Positions 56,901 through 64,000 of a DNA stretch of 64,000 nt are shown here, one piece after another. Origin of the DNA: Stomoxys calcitrans (taxonomy: Eukaryota > Arthropoda > Insecta > Diptera > Muscidae); NCBI RefSeq assembly GCF_963082655.1, contig NC_081556.1:124001-188000 (forward strand), read 5' to 3'. A program made the position numbers and the translations under genes. Numbering within the stretch: the stretch's first letter is position 1; each line of letters starts with the position of its first letter. The notes below the pieces were generated by a model. It was not told where the DNA came from. It made no database searches and saw only the letters and a program-made list of their open reading frames with translations.

Positions 56901-59900
56901 AATGAAATAAAACATATTTTCGCCTATGGAAACAACACTAAATTGCTAAAAATGGTTTTGAAAAACAAAAAAAAAAACTGTCAGAAATAACACAAAAAAA
57001 TAAATAATGGCGTACTTTTTTGCCTGGTGGCTCTTGTTGCCTAAATCACCACAAGAATTACATTGAACTAAAAACCTGAAATTTTATCTTGGGCACAATC
57101 AATAACAAATAGCAGGAGTCATTTGTGTGTATCTTAAGCTGGCCAAACTACTCCGAAAGGCGGAGCGCTGCCTATAAAGCTGAACCAAGCTGAACGACGA
57201 AGCTGAACATTTTGCGTATTTAATTGTTTTTGATCGAATCAAAATCCACAACTCGAAATTTTTTAATAATTAATCGAATTAGCCCTAGAAGTTTTAGTTC
57301 AAATAGTATTACAAGAAGATGAAAATATCTATAAGCAAATTAAAATTAAAAAAATATACAAACAAAATAAAGACAATGTACAACATCCGTACAATGTAGT
57401 AAGGTGGCAACATACACAACTATGTGGTAGATTGTCTGTGATGGAAGTCTATATTCTGCAAAATACCGAAAATGGTTATTTTTAAATTGTTAAGGGGTAA
57501 TAGAGGAACCTTCGAGAGTAGTCTCGGCATTGATTTGAGTAGTCTGAAGAGTCTTCAGTAATTTTAAACGATTCTACATTGTAACAGTTTCTGGCCTCCT
57601 ATATCCTTCGATTATATTTTATGTGGGCGAATTTTACGCTCCTATTAATCCCATAAATGTTCTATGGGGTTCATGGTTGGTGATCGAGGGAATGATATCA
57701 GTTCATATTTGGTGTAGTATATAGTAAACACTTCTCTACTTTCTGCGCGGTATGCTAAGGATCATTATCCTGTTGGAACCAAAAGACCTATTCTAGATTC
57801 AGTTGTTGTGCACTTTGATGTACAATAAATTTTGTTTTAAAATGTTAAGAAAACCATGCTGATCTGTTGTGGATTCGATAAAAAATAGAATTTCCAAACC
57901 CATCGAGCTTCCGGACATAAATCCCATTAATGTTCTATGGGGTTCATGGTTGATGATCGAGAGTATTGATATTTGGTGTAGTATATAGTAATCACATCTC
58001 TATTTTCTGCGCGGTATGCTAAGGATCATTTTCCTGTTGGAACCAAAAGTCCTATTCTAGATTCAGTTGTTGTGCATTTTGATGCAAATTTTGTTTTAGA
58101 ATTCGAAGAAAAACATGCTGATCCGTTGTGGATTCGATAAAAAAATAGAATTTCTCTGCCCATCGTGCTTCTGGACGCCACTATACCTTCTTCGGGACGC
58201 CGCTGGAACCAAGGTTTTCTATTTCATTCATTCTTTTCTTTCGAAGGATGTCCGATATAGATGGCTTCTCACGCGGATGCCGTTATTCCGGCATTTTCTT
58301 ATTTGGTAGCGATTCGAGTATAAAAACAAATGGGCCTTATAGGCTTCATATTACAAAGAATGGATAATAAAAATGGAAATGAAATGAAACGAACGTTATG
58401 TATACTCAATTTTGTGCATAAAGATTTGATTGAAGCCATTTACCAAAAGCCTCTGAATTTCATACAATCTTTGGTTTTCATTTTATTTGGTAAATTTCAT
58501 TTGACTTATCTTTATGTACAAGCGACTATATTAGAGAAGTAGTACCTAAGTTAGTTTAAAAGTATATTAACAAAAGTCGGACTAAAGAGCATGAGGCCCA
58601 ACAGCTTAAGAGCTGCATCGCATAAAAGGTAAGCGTTAGATATTAAGTCTGGTCTATAATGTATTCGTATGTATAATTTAAAGCGTGTTTCAAAGAAAAT
58701 AGAAGAAGAAGAAGAATACGGGCGAGCGGCAGAGCAGCCAATGTAAGTAGAACACTGACCATAACCGGACACAGCGTTCCAAGCGAAGAAATTATTATTT
58801 TTTTTTAATATAATTCCAAATATGTATACTAAAAGGTATGTCAAAGCTAATTAAGTTAAACTATACTGGGAGAAGGCGTTGTTGGATTTGGAAAAACGCC
58901 CAAAGAACATCCAAAGAACAAAAAAAACTTGCCATCTACTTACTACATACTTACTATATAATGAAAGAAACATGTATGCCCTGCACTTACTTATAAACGC
59001 AACGAAATCCATATCGTTGCATTTGCTACTCTTTTATTTGAAAAAAAAAACGATACAATTCAATATCAACAACACATGCAAATGATTAATGATTACAATC
59101 CCGCTCTCCCAATTCATAACCAAAAAAGGGGAATGCGTATGCCTCCGTTCAGCGACGTAAAATGAAAGGTTTTGGAGATTTTAAACGTAAAGCAGTTGTT
59201 TGTATTCCCACTGAAGATGAATTGAAACGTCGTCGAGATGATAAGAAGGAAAAAGGACATGCGTACTCTATAAGAGAATCAACTCTACACAGCTTCCAAG
59301 GTAATTATATCGTTGGGACCACCAACGTCCAAATCCGCAACTAACTAATTAATTTCAACAGCTCCAGAAAATGAAATCGCGCTAAACGATTTTAGGTATT
59401 TTGTTAATATTTCAATTTGATTTTTTGTTCTTGTGCATTTTTAAATGAGAAAAAAAACAACCAGTGGATTCATTTACCCACTCCGCATTCGCCAATATCA
59501 ATCCATGGCATCGTAACGGACAATGCATCGTCACTTTCAACGCCTTAACGGCTTCGCATATTGCAGGATATCGTTTAAGTGTTTGCAATAAGTCAAGCTA
59601 TAATACTAGATGGTTGTATTGTTTTTTCGCGACTTATCCACTTTCCATGCATCATCACTAAAACTGATCAAGTTGAAACAACAATTCCATTACAATCCTT
59701 TTGACTGCAGGCTACAAGGTTCTTTAAAGGATATCCTTATGCATCGTATATTCCGTTTAAGCAGACATAGTCTCAAAAGACATCGCTTTGGCCATATATT
59801 AACATTTTTAACAAAATATTTATATGGAGATGTTTGTGGGAATTTGGCTGAAGTCATGGTTGCCGATGAATTTCAATGTCAAATCAGAGAAAAAATTGTC

Positions 59901-61309
59901 CGTTTTAATCCTATGTTGATTCCATCGAAAACCTCTGCAAAAAAGCAAACTCCATAAGAATTTCAAATTCGATCAATTTGATTTCGATGGAAGTCTTACG
60001 TTTACATGTATCTTGTGTATTTCAGCTAATTTTACGTTGCCATCTTTAGAGTTTGGTTGGTTCGACGAAATAATCTTTACCGACTTAAGTGGCGACGAGG
60101 CTAAGGAGGAGGTAAAGAAGTATAACGAGAAGGGTAAAAAGGCGTCCAAGCGCGACAAGCGGGAGCGGCGCGATAATTATGGTAACGACAATCGTCGCCG
60201 TTATGATGATCGCAGGCGTTATGATAATCGCTGGAATGACAGACGTGCAGGCGGTGGTGGCGGAGGTGGTGGTTATAACAGCGGTAACAGATATGGTGGA
60301 GGCGGTGGTAACAGAGGCTATGGCGGTGGTGGTGGTGGCGGTTATGACCGCAGTTACGATCAACGGCGCTACAGCAGTGGGGGACCACAAAACTGGATGC
60401 AGAATAGCCGAAACCGGTATGATGACCGCAATAGCAATCGGTATAGCACCGGGGGCAATCGTTACGATTCATATAGCGGCGGTTCACGCGATTATCGAAG
60501 TGGCGGTGACAGCAGAGACTACCGGGATAGAAACAGAGGAGCAGGTGGAGGTAGTGGTCGTGATAGTCATCGCTCAGGTGGCAGCACAAATCAACGGGAT
60601 TTTCGGCATGGCCACCGCGGCGAAGATAGTCGCGGTGGCTCAAGCAAAGCCGGTTCTTCTAACTTCAAGAATGCGGCAAGTGGAAGCAATTCAACAAGCT
60701 ACGACAAGTACAACAAAAATAATGTAATTTCAAATGACCGACAATCCAATGTAAAACAAATTAAAAACGTTTAATCCTTAATTGCAGTCTAACTCACAAG
60801 CTTCAGCAAAATACAACACTTACCAGCAACAGCACCATCAAACTCAATCCCATAGTTGGCAACAGTACAATCCGCAGCCCTCTGCCGCATCCGGGCAACA
60901 GCAATATTGGAATTACGATATGCAAGGTAGTTTACCAATCTTTCGAGATTGTCAAAATTCACCAACATTAAATAAATTTCTCAAAGAAATGCCATACAAA
61001 ACTCACTGGCTATATGCGCAGTGATGGGAAATACAAACCAAATAAAAATCGCATCTTTCTTCCAGGATACGGAGATAATCAACAATGGCAAACAATGGAT
61101 CCCCAACAACAACAGCAGTGGATGTCGTGGTGGCAGGTAAAGTCACAATATTGAGATATTCGTATTTACATTTGAAAACTTATCCCAACATATGTTTGAT
61201 ACAGCAACAAGGTGGCACTGGTACTGGGGAAACTGTGGACCCCAACCAATATTGGTCACAATATTGCTACACCACTCCGGACGCGTCAGCGGATTCAAAT
61301 AAGAAATAA
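44777..61309 (+). CDS. hnRNP U-like protein (SAP-SPRY-kinase-like-RGG), ten exons
   Basis: Nuclear RNA/DNA-binding protein of the hnRNP U / hnRNPUL family; the Drosophila counterpart is, from memory, CG30122. Exons: 44777-44906, 52660-53349, 53411-54325, 54379-54749, 55001-55129, 59129-59300, 60026-60723, 60788-60926, 61066-61136, 61205-61309 (3420 nt, 1139 residues), all frame-consistent with GT-AG introns. Domains: SAP (residues 1-43, LDKMKVVDLRNELQTRGLDY); acidic then Arg/Ser-rich linker (44-272); SPRY (about 272-448); a second acidic linker (about 460-650); P-loop kinase-like domain with GLPGAGKT at 667-674, continuing to RRRNFILDQ, QRRKMKGFGDFKRKAVV and ANFTLPSLEFGWFDE near 803; RGG/GY-rich region (about 875-1005); Q/W/Y-rich tail. 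It follows Punch on the same strand. The acceptor at 59128 is weak; intron 1 and intron 5 are long and transposon-rich. Confidence 0.93.
45274..45480 (+). mobile_element. tRNA-derived SINE, truncated
   Basis: GTGGCCACCGTAGCGCAGAG and GGTTAGCATGGCCGC, B-box region GGGTTCAAATCCTGG, then TTTTCAGTGATGGTTGTCCC. Family similarity fades at about 45480. Confidence 0.8.
46141..46250 (-). mobile_element. SINE 3' fragment
   Basis: In reverse: TTAAACTTGAATCGGACAAC and ACTCATTGATATGTGAGAAG, then TTTGCCCCTGTTCCTTAGTG. Beyond 46250 lies a GC-richer stretch to about 46440 (GTCCGCGACAACCTTTGCAG) that was not assigned. Confidence 0.7.
46995..47700 (-). pseudogene. Non-LTR retrotransposon reverse-transcriptase C-terminus (remnant 1)
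   Basis: Minus-strand pieces VVFNSSRHQYSPQNIIVKNN, TSLGFVIDFDIEFSLHFAHI and LAHSLLMPHILYGAEVYSGS, then LVRLQKCFHSILRFVYGRRC and FEHFLNIRCLCFFFNILKYR, correspond to the post-palm and C-terminal helices of LINE-type ORF2 proteins. Several frame changes; inactive. Confidence 0.65.
47726..48230 (-). pseudogene. Non-LTR retrotransposon reverse-transcriptase C-terminus (remnant 2)
   Basis: Minus-strand VPFSDFVNIKVLYIFYKTII and GIPPLLRNRFSFSRISVLRN are collinear with the end of remnant 1 (FEHFLNIRCLCFFFNILKYR and following), so two related copies lie next to each other in the same orientation. Confidence 0.55.
49295..49520. repeat. Diverged direct repeats, about 180 bp apart
   Basis: GCAATGAGAGTTTTATCCA followed by CTCTTGCAAAGGAAAG occurs at about 49297 and 49479. 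Confidence 0.6.
49990..50590. repeat. Diverged tandem repeat, about 236-bp unit, ~2.5 copies
   Basis: TGAGTCGCTxGTCATATGTG with TTGTCCTGAAAGCTTTAT recurs at about 50305 and 50519; CTGCTTGTTTxGCGTTTA recurs at about 50175 and 50388. The open frame across it mirrors the DNA repeat and has no domain. Confidence 0.7.
51170..51610. repeat. Diverged tandem repeat, about 289-bp unit
   Basis: CATTTCGTGAGCATTTAATT occurs at about 51198 and 51472, followed in each by GCGACATGTCGCT and CTCAxAGAACTC. Divergence is considerable. Confidence 0.7.
51995..52095 (+). repeat. Short dispersed repeat (CACCTAAGCCAG family)
   Basis: AGGTTAGATTAGGTTGAGAA, CTTATCCGCCCTATTCCACT and AAGCCAGTAATCGGATTGTT match the family; the tail GAGCTCTAATACTAG also fits. 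Confidence 0.65.
52660..53349 (+). CDS. hnRNP U-like exon 2 (acidic and RS-rich linker)
   Basis: Acceptor AACACAATTTTCAG. Starts DVPPSPGTPGRRSRRTRSMT, goes through a long Glu/Lys stretch, then SRSRSRSNSKARSPSRSHSP and ends KQFGLSW. Low complexity; donor TGGT|GTAAGT. Confidence 0.92.
53411..54325 (+). CDS. hnRNP U-like exon 3 (SPRY domain)
   Basis: After a 61-bp intron. YDSDLHIRIDPVTFASAKPM through GKVCYEVRLAEE, RVGFSTPSSNLLLGE, DVIGCYLDLE and KYTLNGEDLGVAFEF: a full SPRY fold. The second half is a charged Glu/Lys/Ser linker. Donor GACG|GTATGT. Confidence 0.95.
54379..54749 (+). CDS. hnRNP U-like exon 4 (P-loop)
   Basis: Follows a 53-bp intron. Contains KRQKMD (likely nuclear-localisation type), LLSDYELIALIPEEKYIQGP and ILMVGLPGAGKTTWVLNHIK, the Walker A of the polynucleotide-kinase-like domain. 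Phase 0 donor ATGACG|GTATGA. Confidence 0.95.
55001..55129 (+). CDS. hnRNP U-like exon 5
   Basis: Acceptor CCTTTTTTAAAG; VDGAPRKDVHKGRFDRIYEL to KRRRNFILDQ, matching the FILDQ end of the same exon in hnRNP U proteins. Donor GATCAG|GTAAAA. Confidence 0.93.
55230..55640 (-). pseudogene. Non-LTR retrotransposon C-terminal fragment
   Basis: Minus-strand frames give RRMNHEMYGLYDDFSIVKPI followed by KIQRLSWL, and further on KPGRPKDGNQVVRTPRNL. This matches the NxELYxLY...I-x-RLRWLGH ... RGRPxxRW end typical of insect endonuclease/reverse-transcriptase elements. Broken by frame changes. Confidence 0.65.
56076..56255. repeat. Tandem duplication, 90-bp unit
   Basis: ATCGTTGCCCAAACAACGCA begins at 56076 and 56166; the two 90-bp copies look identical. 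Confidence 0.95.
57420..58320 (-). pseudogene. Tc1-like transposase remnants, two tandem copies
   Basis: Minus-strand DNA at about 57,770-57,640 reads QDNDP-stop-HTAQKVEKC followed by MNPIEHLWD, the second catalytic Asp block and the DLNPIEHLWD block with the catalytic Glu of Tc1-type transposases. The same text recurs at about 58,050-57,900 (CCCATTAATGTTCTATGGGG versus CCCATAAATGTTCTATGGGG, 273 bp apart). Stops and indels show both are dead. The adjoining 58.1-58.3 kb probably belongs to the same element. Confidence 0.7.
59129..59300 (+). CDS. hnRNP U-like exon 6
   Basis: Encodes GNAYASVQRRKMKGFGDFKR, then KAVVCIPTEDELKRRRDDKK to STLHSFQ. It aligns residue for residue with the TNVxxxAQRRKMxxFxxFxRKAVV segment of hnRNP U, so phase 0 with exon 5 is right. 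The acceptor (ACCAAAAAAG|GGG) has a poor pyrimidine tract. Donor TTCCAAG|GTAATT. Confidence 0.85.
59301..60025. other. hnRNP U-like intron 6 with an exon-like cassette
   Basis: 59362-59395 is bracketed by a good acceptor (TAATTTCAACAG) and a donor (TTTTAG|GTATTT) and would read APENEIALNDF after exon 6, but its length (34 nt) breaks the frame into exon 8 (the next coding exon, 60026). The rest of the intron has open frames without recognised motifs. Confidence 0.4.
60026..60723 (+). CDS. hnRNP U-like exon 7 (RGG/GY-rich)
   Basis: Acceptor TGTGTATTTCAG. ANFTLPSLEFGWFDEIIFTD ends the kinase-like domain, followed by a Lys/Arg-rich stretch and Gly-rich RGG/GY repeats (GGGGGNRGYGGGGGGGYDRS). Donor AATAAT|GTAATT; without splicing, the frame runs only 17 codons further to a stop. 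Confidence 0.93.
60788..60926 (+). CDS. hnRNP U-like exon 8 (Q-rich)
   Basis: SNSQASAKYNTYQQQHHQTQ to QQQYWNYDMQ. Acceptor CCTTAATTGCAG; donor CAAG|GTAGTT. Confidence 0.88.
61066..61136 (+). CDS. hnRNP U-like exon 9 (71 nt)
   Basis: GYGDNQQWQTMDPQQQQQWM followed by SWWQ. Acceptor TTTCTTCCAG, donor GGCAG|GTAAAG; phases 1 and 0 fit both neighbours. Confidence 0.88.
61205..61309 (+). CDS. hnRNP U-like exon 10 (C-terminus)
   Basis: Acceptor GTTTGATACAG. QQGGTGTGETVDPNQYWSQY to DSNKK and TAA at 61307-61309. Confidence 0.88.
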   Translation, partial: QQGGTGTGETVDPNQYWSQYCYTTPDASADSNKK

Positions 61310-61367
61310 ATGAAACCATCCCACTTTTTATGTTATTTTAAACATCGCAGTACAATATATATTTCAA

Positions 61368-61373
61368 AATAAA
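61368..61373 (+). terminator. Candidate polyadenylation signal of the hnRNP U-like gene
   Basis: AATAAA 59 bp after the stop codon. An AATAAA also overlaps the stop itself (61305-61310). Confidence 0.45.
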
Positions 61374-63422
61374 TTCCCAAACCGATCTTCACCATACAAA
61401 ACTACTTTTTCGGAGAAACTCTTCATTCAATTAGTTTTAACTACGTAAAACTAGAATTTTAAACTTAAGTTAATTATTTTTACTCCATTCAGTTTTAGTT
61501 TCTTGTTTTTCTTTTCATTTTCAAAAATGTTTTTTTTTTTTGGTCAAAATTTCTTTGTTAATACCATTATTTTAAACGAACAGTAAACAAGTAATCTTCT
61601 GTCTTACTTTCCATTAACAGGGAGTAAATAAAAACAAAATTAATCAAAATTTGTTTTTCGATTGAGTTTAAATGGAACATTAAAGGTGCGATGCTGCGCC
61701 TGCAAACGTAAGTCTTAAATTCTGGTGGCTGCTTATTGCAAACCGGCATCTTCATGTTGTTGTTGTAGCAGTTTGTTGTGTTCTATCTTTCGCCTGCTTG
61801 ATTCTGTCGAGTGTCAAGACCCAGGAACTCTGCGACTAAGTGTTTGTGTGTGAGCTTCAATTTCCAGTAGAAGTGTGGAATCGCATTTCTATTTTTTTTT
61901 TCTTAGTTCGGTACTGCAAACACAAGGTTTTCTCCAACCAGCATTCGTTTTCGTTTCTAATTATTTTTTTATGGACTTTGACTGATGGTCGGGGTTATCC
62001 TGACTTTCTGTGGCAATCTCGACTCCCTAGTATTAGGAAAAAAAATATCGCAAAATCCCGACTTTTGAATCGTTCTCAGTAATCGAACGAAATTTCAGTA
62101 TAAATGCGATTGCACATCGTTCAACTCTCATATCAAATGCACATAATGCTGCGTATTTTCCTTGGTACAATCAAATATATGTTTTATACAAGTTAAGTCG
62201 TTCATATTCGTTTGCCCAAATGCACTCTGCTTAAAATAAGGAAATATGACAAAATAGTACTCTTTTCCACCAGAACTTTCAAGAATCTGGCGTTTTTTAT
62301 GGCGCCTGCGACCCATTGCGAAAAAGTGTTTGGTATTTTATGTAATTTATATAGCAAAGGAAGACATAGAATCGGCTATATTTAATCGAGCCTGGCATCC
62401 AAACAAATTGTTTAAATATTTTTAAGACTGCTTTGAAAGCTGATTCGTTACATACATATACATATTCTTTACAACTACAATGACCGCGTATCATGACGCA
62501 CTGTGTAAAATACGCTTCAGAATATATTTCCCTTTCCCTTTGTCCTACATTTTCCACAAGAAAAGTCGACTTTCTTACACTGGGTCTTTAGGCTGGAACC
62601 AGTGTCCTCCCCTCCAGTTTCTAAGCAGAAATCTGAAAACTTTGTTCAAGGAAAGCCCGATTTCAGCGTTGTGTGGTCCGTCAAATTGTAGGTAAATTTC
62701 ATTTTATTAATGTTACAAAGAAGCCAACAAGCCCAATTATTAAATATTACATTCGCACTTTTTTGTAAGAACTCTGATCCCGTCCATTAAAATTAATTTT
62801 TTAAGTTCAGATATTGTGAAATTCCAGTATCCAAAATATAAGTTTGAAGCCTTTACAAAAATCCTTGTTTGGGGAAATAATAGTTACAGCTTTCTGTAAA
62901 AATGTCATATATTATCATCATTAAAAAAAAAATGTCATATATTATAATTTAGCTTAAAAATAAATAGTTTTACTGTTTTGTGTCACCCTGTATGTGAGAA
63001 AATCATCGTAACGTAAACCTTTGTGTTTATGAGGGGGTTGCGGGGGGTTGTGGTTGCACAAGTGAGAGCGAGTCTGATGTGCTCTCAGTTTCTATGCCTC
63101 AGACCAGTGTTGTCAGATTGGGACAAGTTTATCCAAACAGGATTTTTTTTGTTATTGGGGAAAATTTTTCCTCGTTTGTGGAACGGGTTTTTAAGGGGAA
63201 AAAAGTAAAAAATGGGGATTTTTCTAGGGTAAATTCCACTAGCATAACTTCATAACTAATTTTCTTGAGTATACCCTTGGTTTAGGTGTGATTCAATAGA
63301 AAGTATGTTCACCTCATGGTGTTAACTGTAGAAACGTCGTATCTTTCGAGGTGAGAAATTGTACAACGGAAATGTTTACAACAATTTAAGGAGGCGGCTT
63401 CAAAAATACTACAATAACTTTT
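61374..63422. other. AT-rich DNA downstream of the hnRNP U-like gene
   Basis: No gene recognised. GAAGCCAACAAGCCCAATTA with TTAAATATTACA near 62.72 kb resembles 46.57-46.61 kb (GAAGCCAACAAGGCCCATTA with TTAAATATTACA), so a dispersed repeat fragment is shared. Confidence 0.4.
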
Positions 63423-64000
63423 TATGCCCACCACCATTAGATGGGGGTGTACTTATCAAGTCATTCGTTACACCTCGAAATATTGACGTGCGACTCCATA
63501 CGGTTTTATATACTCTTAATAGCCTTGACATTCTAAGTCAATTCATCCAAGCCAAAACAGGATAACCTTTTTTTGAGTGTCGCGTTGCGGAAATGCAACT
63601 CTGCACACAAATCCCACAAAAGCAACGAGGAAAAGTTCAAGAAAGGTTCAACATTTAAAGTAGTGTTTTTAGTTGTCAAAGTTAAAAATTGTTTAACTTT
63701 TTTGTGTGGATTTTTTGACATTTGTTTGCAGAGTTGCATTTTTCAAAGCGACGTTTCTCAAATCATTCTGTTTAGGCCTTAAGTTCATCTGTCGAAATTA
63801 TGATATTGGTCGAACCATGGAAGCTGTCTCCTTGAAATTTTGGGTCCTTTGCAAATACGCCATATCGATTCAGATTTCGATATAGCTCTCCCATAAAATA
63901 GTCTTTCGACTTGGTTTCTAAACCCCTAGAAATTGCAAGTTTTGTCCGATTGGGCTGAAATGTACGCTCTGAAAAGTTCTTACAATGACAACATTTTTAT
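63423..64000. mobile_element. Repeat of the 153-bp-unit family (copy A6) with an inserted small element
   Basis: Starts TATGCCCACCACCATTAGAT and GGGGGTGTACTTATCAAGTC, the family terminus. At about 63570-63745 it is interrupted by the small element related to 12375-12530. From 63780 the family resumes (CGATTCAGATTTCGATATAG, TTTTGTCCGATTGGGCTGAA) and runs off the window edge. Confidence 0.55.
63570..63745. mobile_element. Small inverted-terminus element (family of 12375-12530)
   Basis: AAATGCAACTCTGCACACAAAT at 63591 is mirrored by ATTTGTTTGCAGAGTTGCATTT at 63720-63741 (one mismatch over 22), giving inverted ends around a core shared with 12.4-12.5 kb. Confidence 0.6.

Larger units (their letters stand above)
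55130..59128. other. hnRNP U-like intron 5 (4.0 kb)
   Basis: Holds a non-LTR fragment (55230), a 90-bp tandem duplication (56076), family-A-like phrases near 56.6 kb and two Tc1-like transposase remnants (57.4-58.3 kb). About 58.3-59.1 kb is AT-rich with nothing recognisable. Confidence 0.6.

Noticed and set aside
60101..60727. Long alternative frames over the RGG exon (up to 182 codons, both strands)
   Set aside because: They arise from the GGT/GGC-rich composition; only the ANFTLP...RGG frame joins both neighbours and matches hnRNP U.

Overview
This window is nuclear DNA from a fly, most likely a calyptrate (house-fly or stable-fly type) species. The coding exons read as close orthologues of Drosophila proteins. 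They are split by GT-AG introns that are either very short (53-68 bp) or several kb long, and the rest is AT-rich and packed with degenerate transposable elements. The repeats are of the kind I associate with muscid genomes: elements with ends like ATACCCTCCACCAT, and a tRNA-derived SINE with GTAGCGCAGAGGTTAGCATG and GGTTCGAATCC boxes. The species call rests on memory of those repeats, not on a search.

Three genes are well supported. (1) On the minus strand at 19951-22025 is a two-exon gene for a 668-residue protein I cannot name with certainty. (2) On the plus strand at 28331-42589 (CDS) is Punch, GTP cyclohydrolase I, in five exons encoding 328 residues, with a precisely spaced Inr-DPE core promoter about 400 bp upstream of the ATG. 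(3) On the plus strand at 44777-61309 is an hnRNP U-like gene in ten exons encoding about 1139 residues, with SAP, acidic/RS-rich, SPRY, P-loop kinase-like, RGG and Q-rich parts in order. Genes 2 and 3 are tandem, about 2.2 kb apart. From memory Punch and the hnRNP U-like gene CG30122 are also close together in Drosophila 57C, so this may be conserved synteny. The two proteins have no evident functional link (pteridine/BH4 synthesis against nuclear RNA handling).

Layout: 1-19 kb is repeats only, with a mariner-like end, non-LTR reverse-transcriptase fragments, an hAT-like element nested in a SINE, four elements with a 153-bp internal period, a ~610-bp tandem array, and one GC-rich exon-like minus-strand ORF at 11.8-12.0 kb. 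20-22 kb holds the 668-aa gene. 22-28 kb is mostly unique AT-rich DNA with a SINE, tandem duplications and a second exon-like minus-strand ORF. 28-42.6 kb is Punch, whose two long introns are filled with SINEs, mariner-like fragments and duplications. 44.8-61.3 kb is the hnRNP U-like gene, with non-LTR remnants in intron 1 and non-LTR plus Tc1-like remnants in intron 5. 61.3-64 kb is 3' UTR and more repeats.

No rRNA, free-standing tRNA gene or CRISPR array was seen. All exon joins were checked by hand for frame and GT/AG ends; family names come from motif recognition alone.
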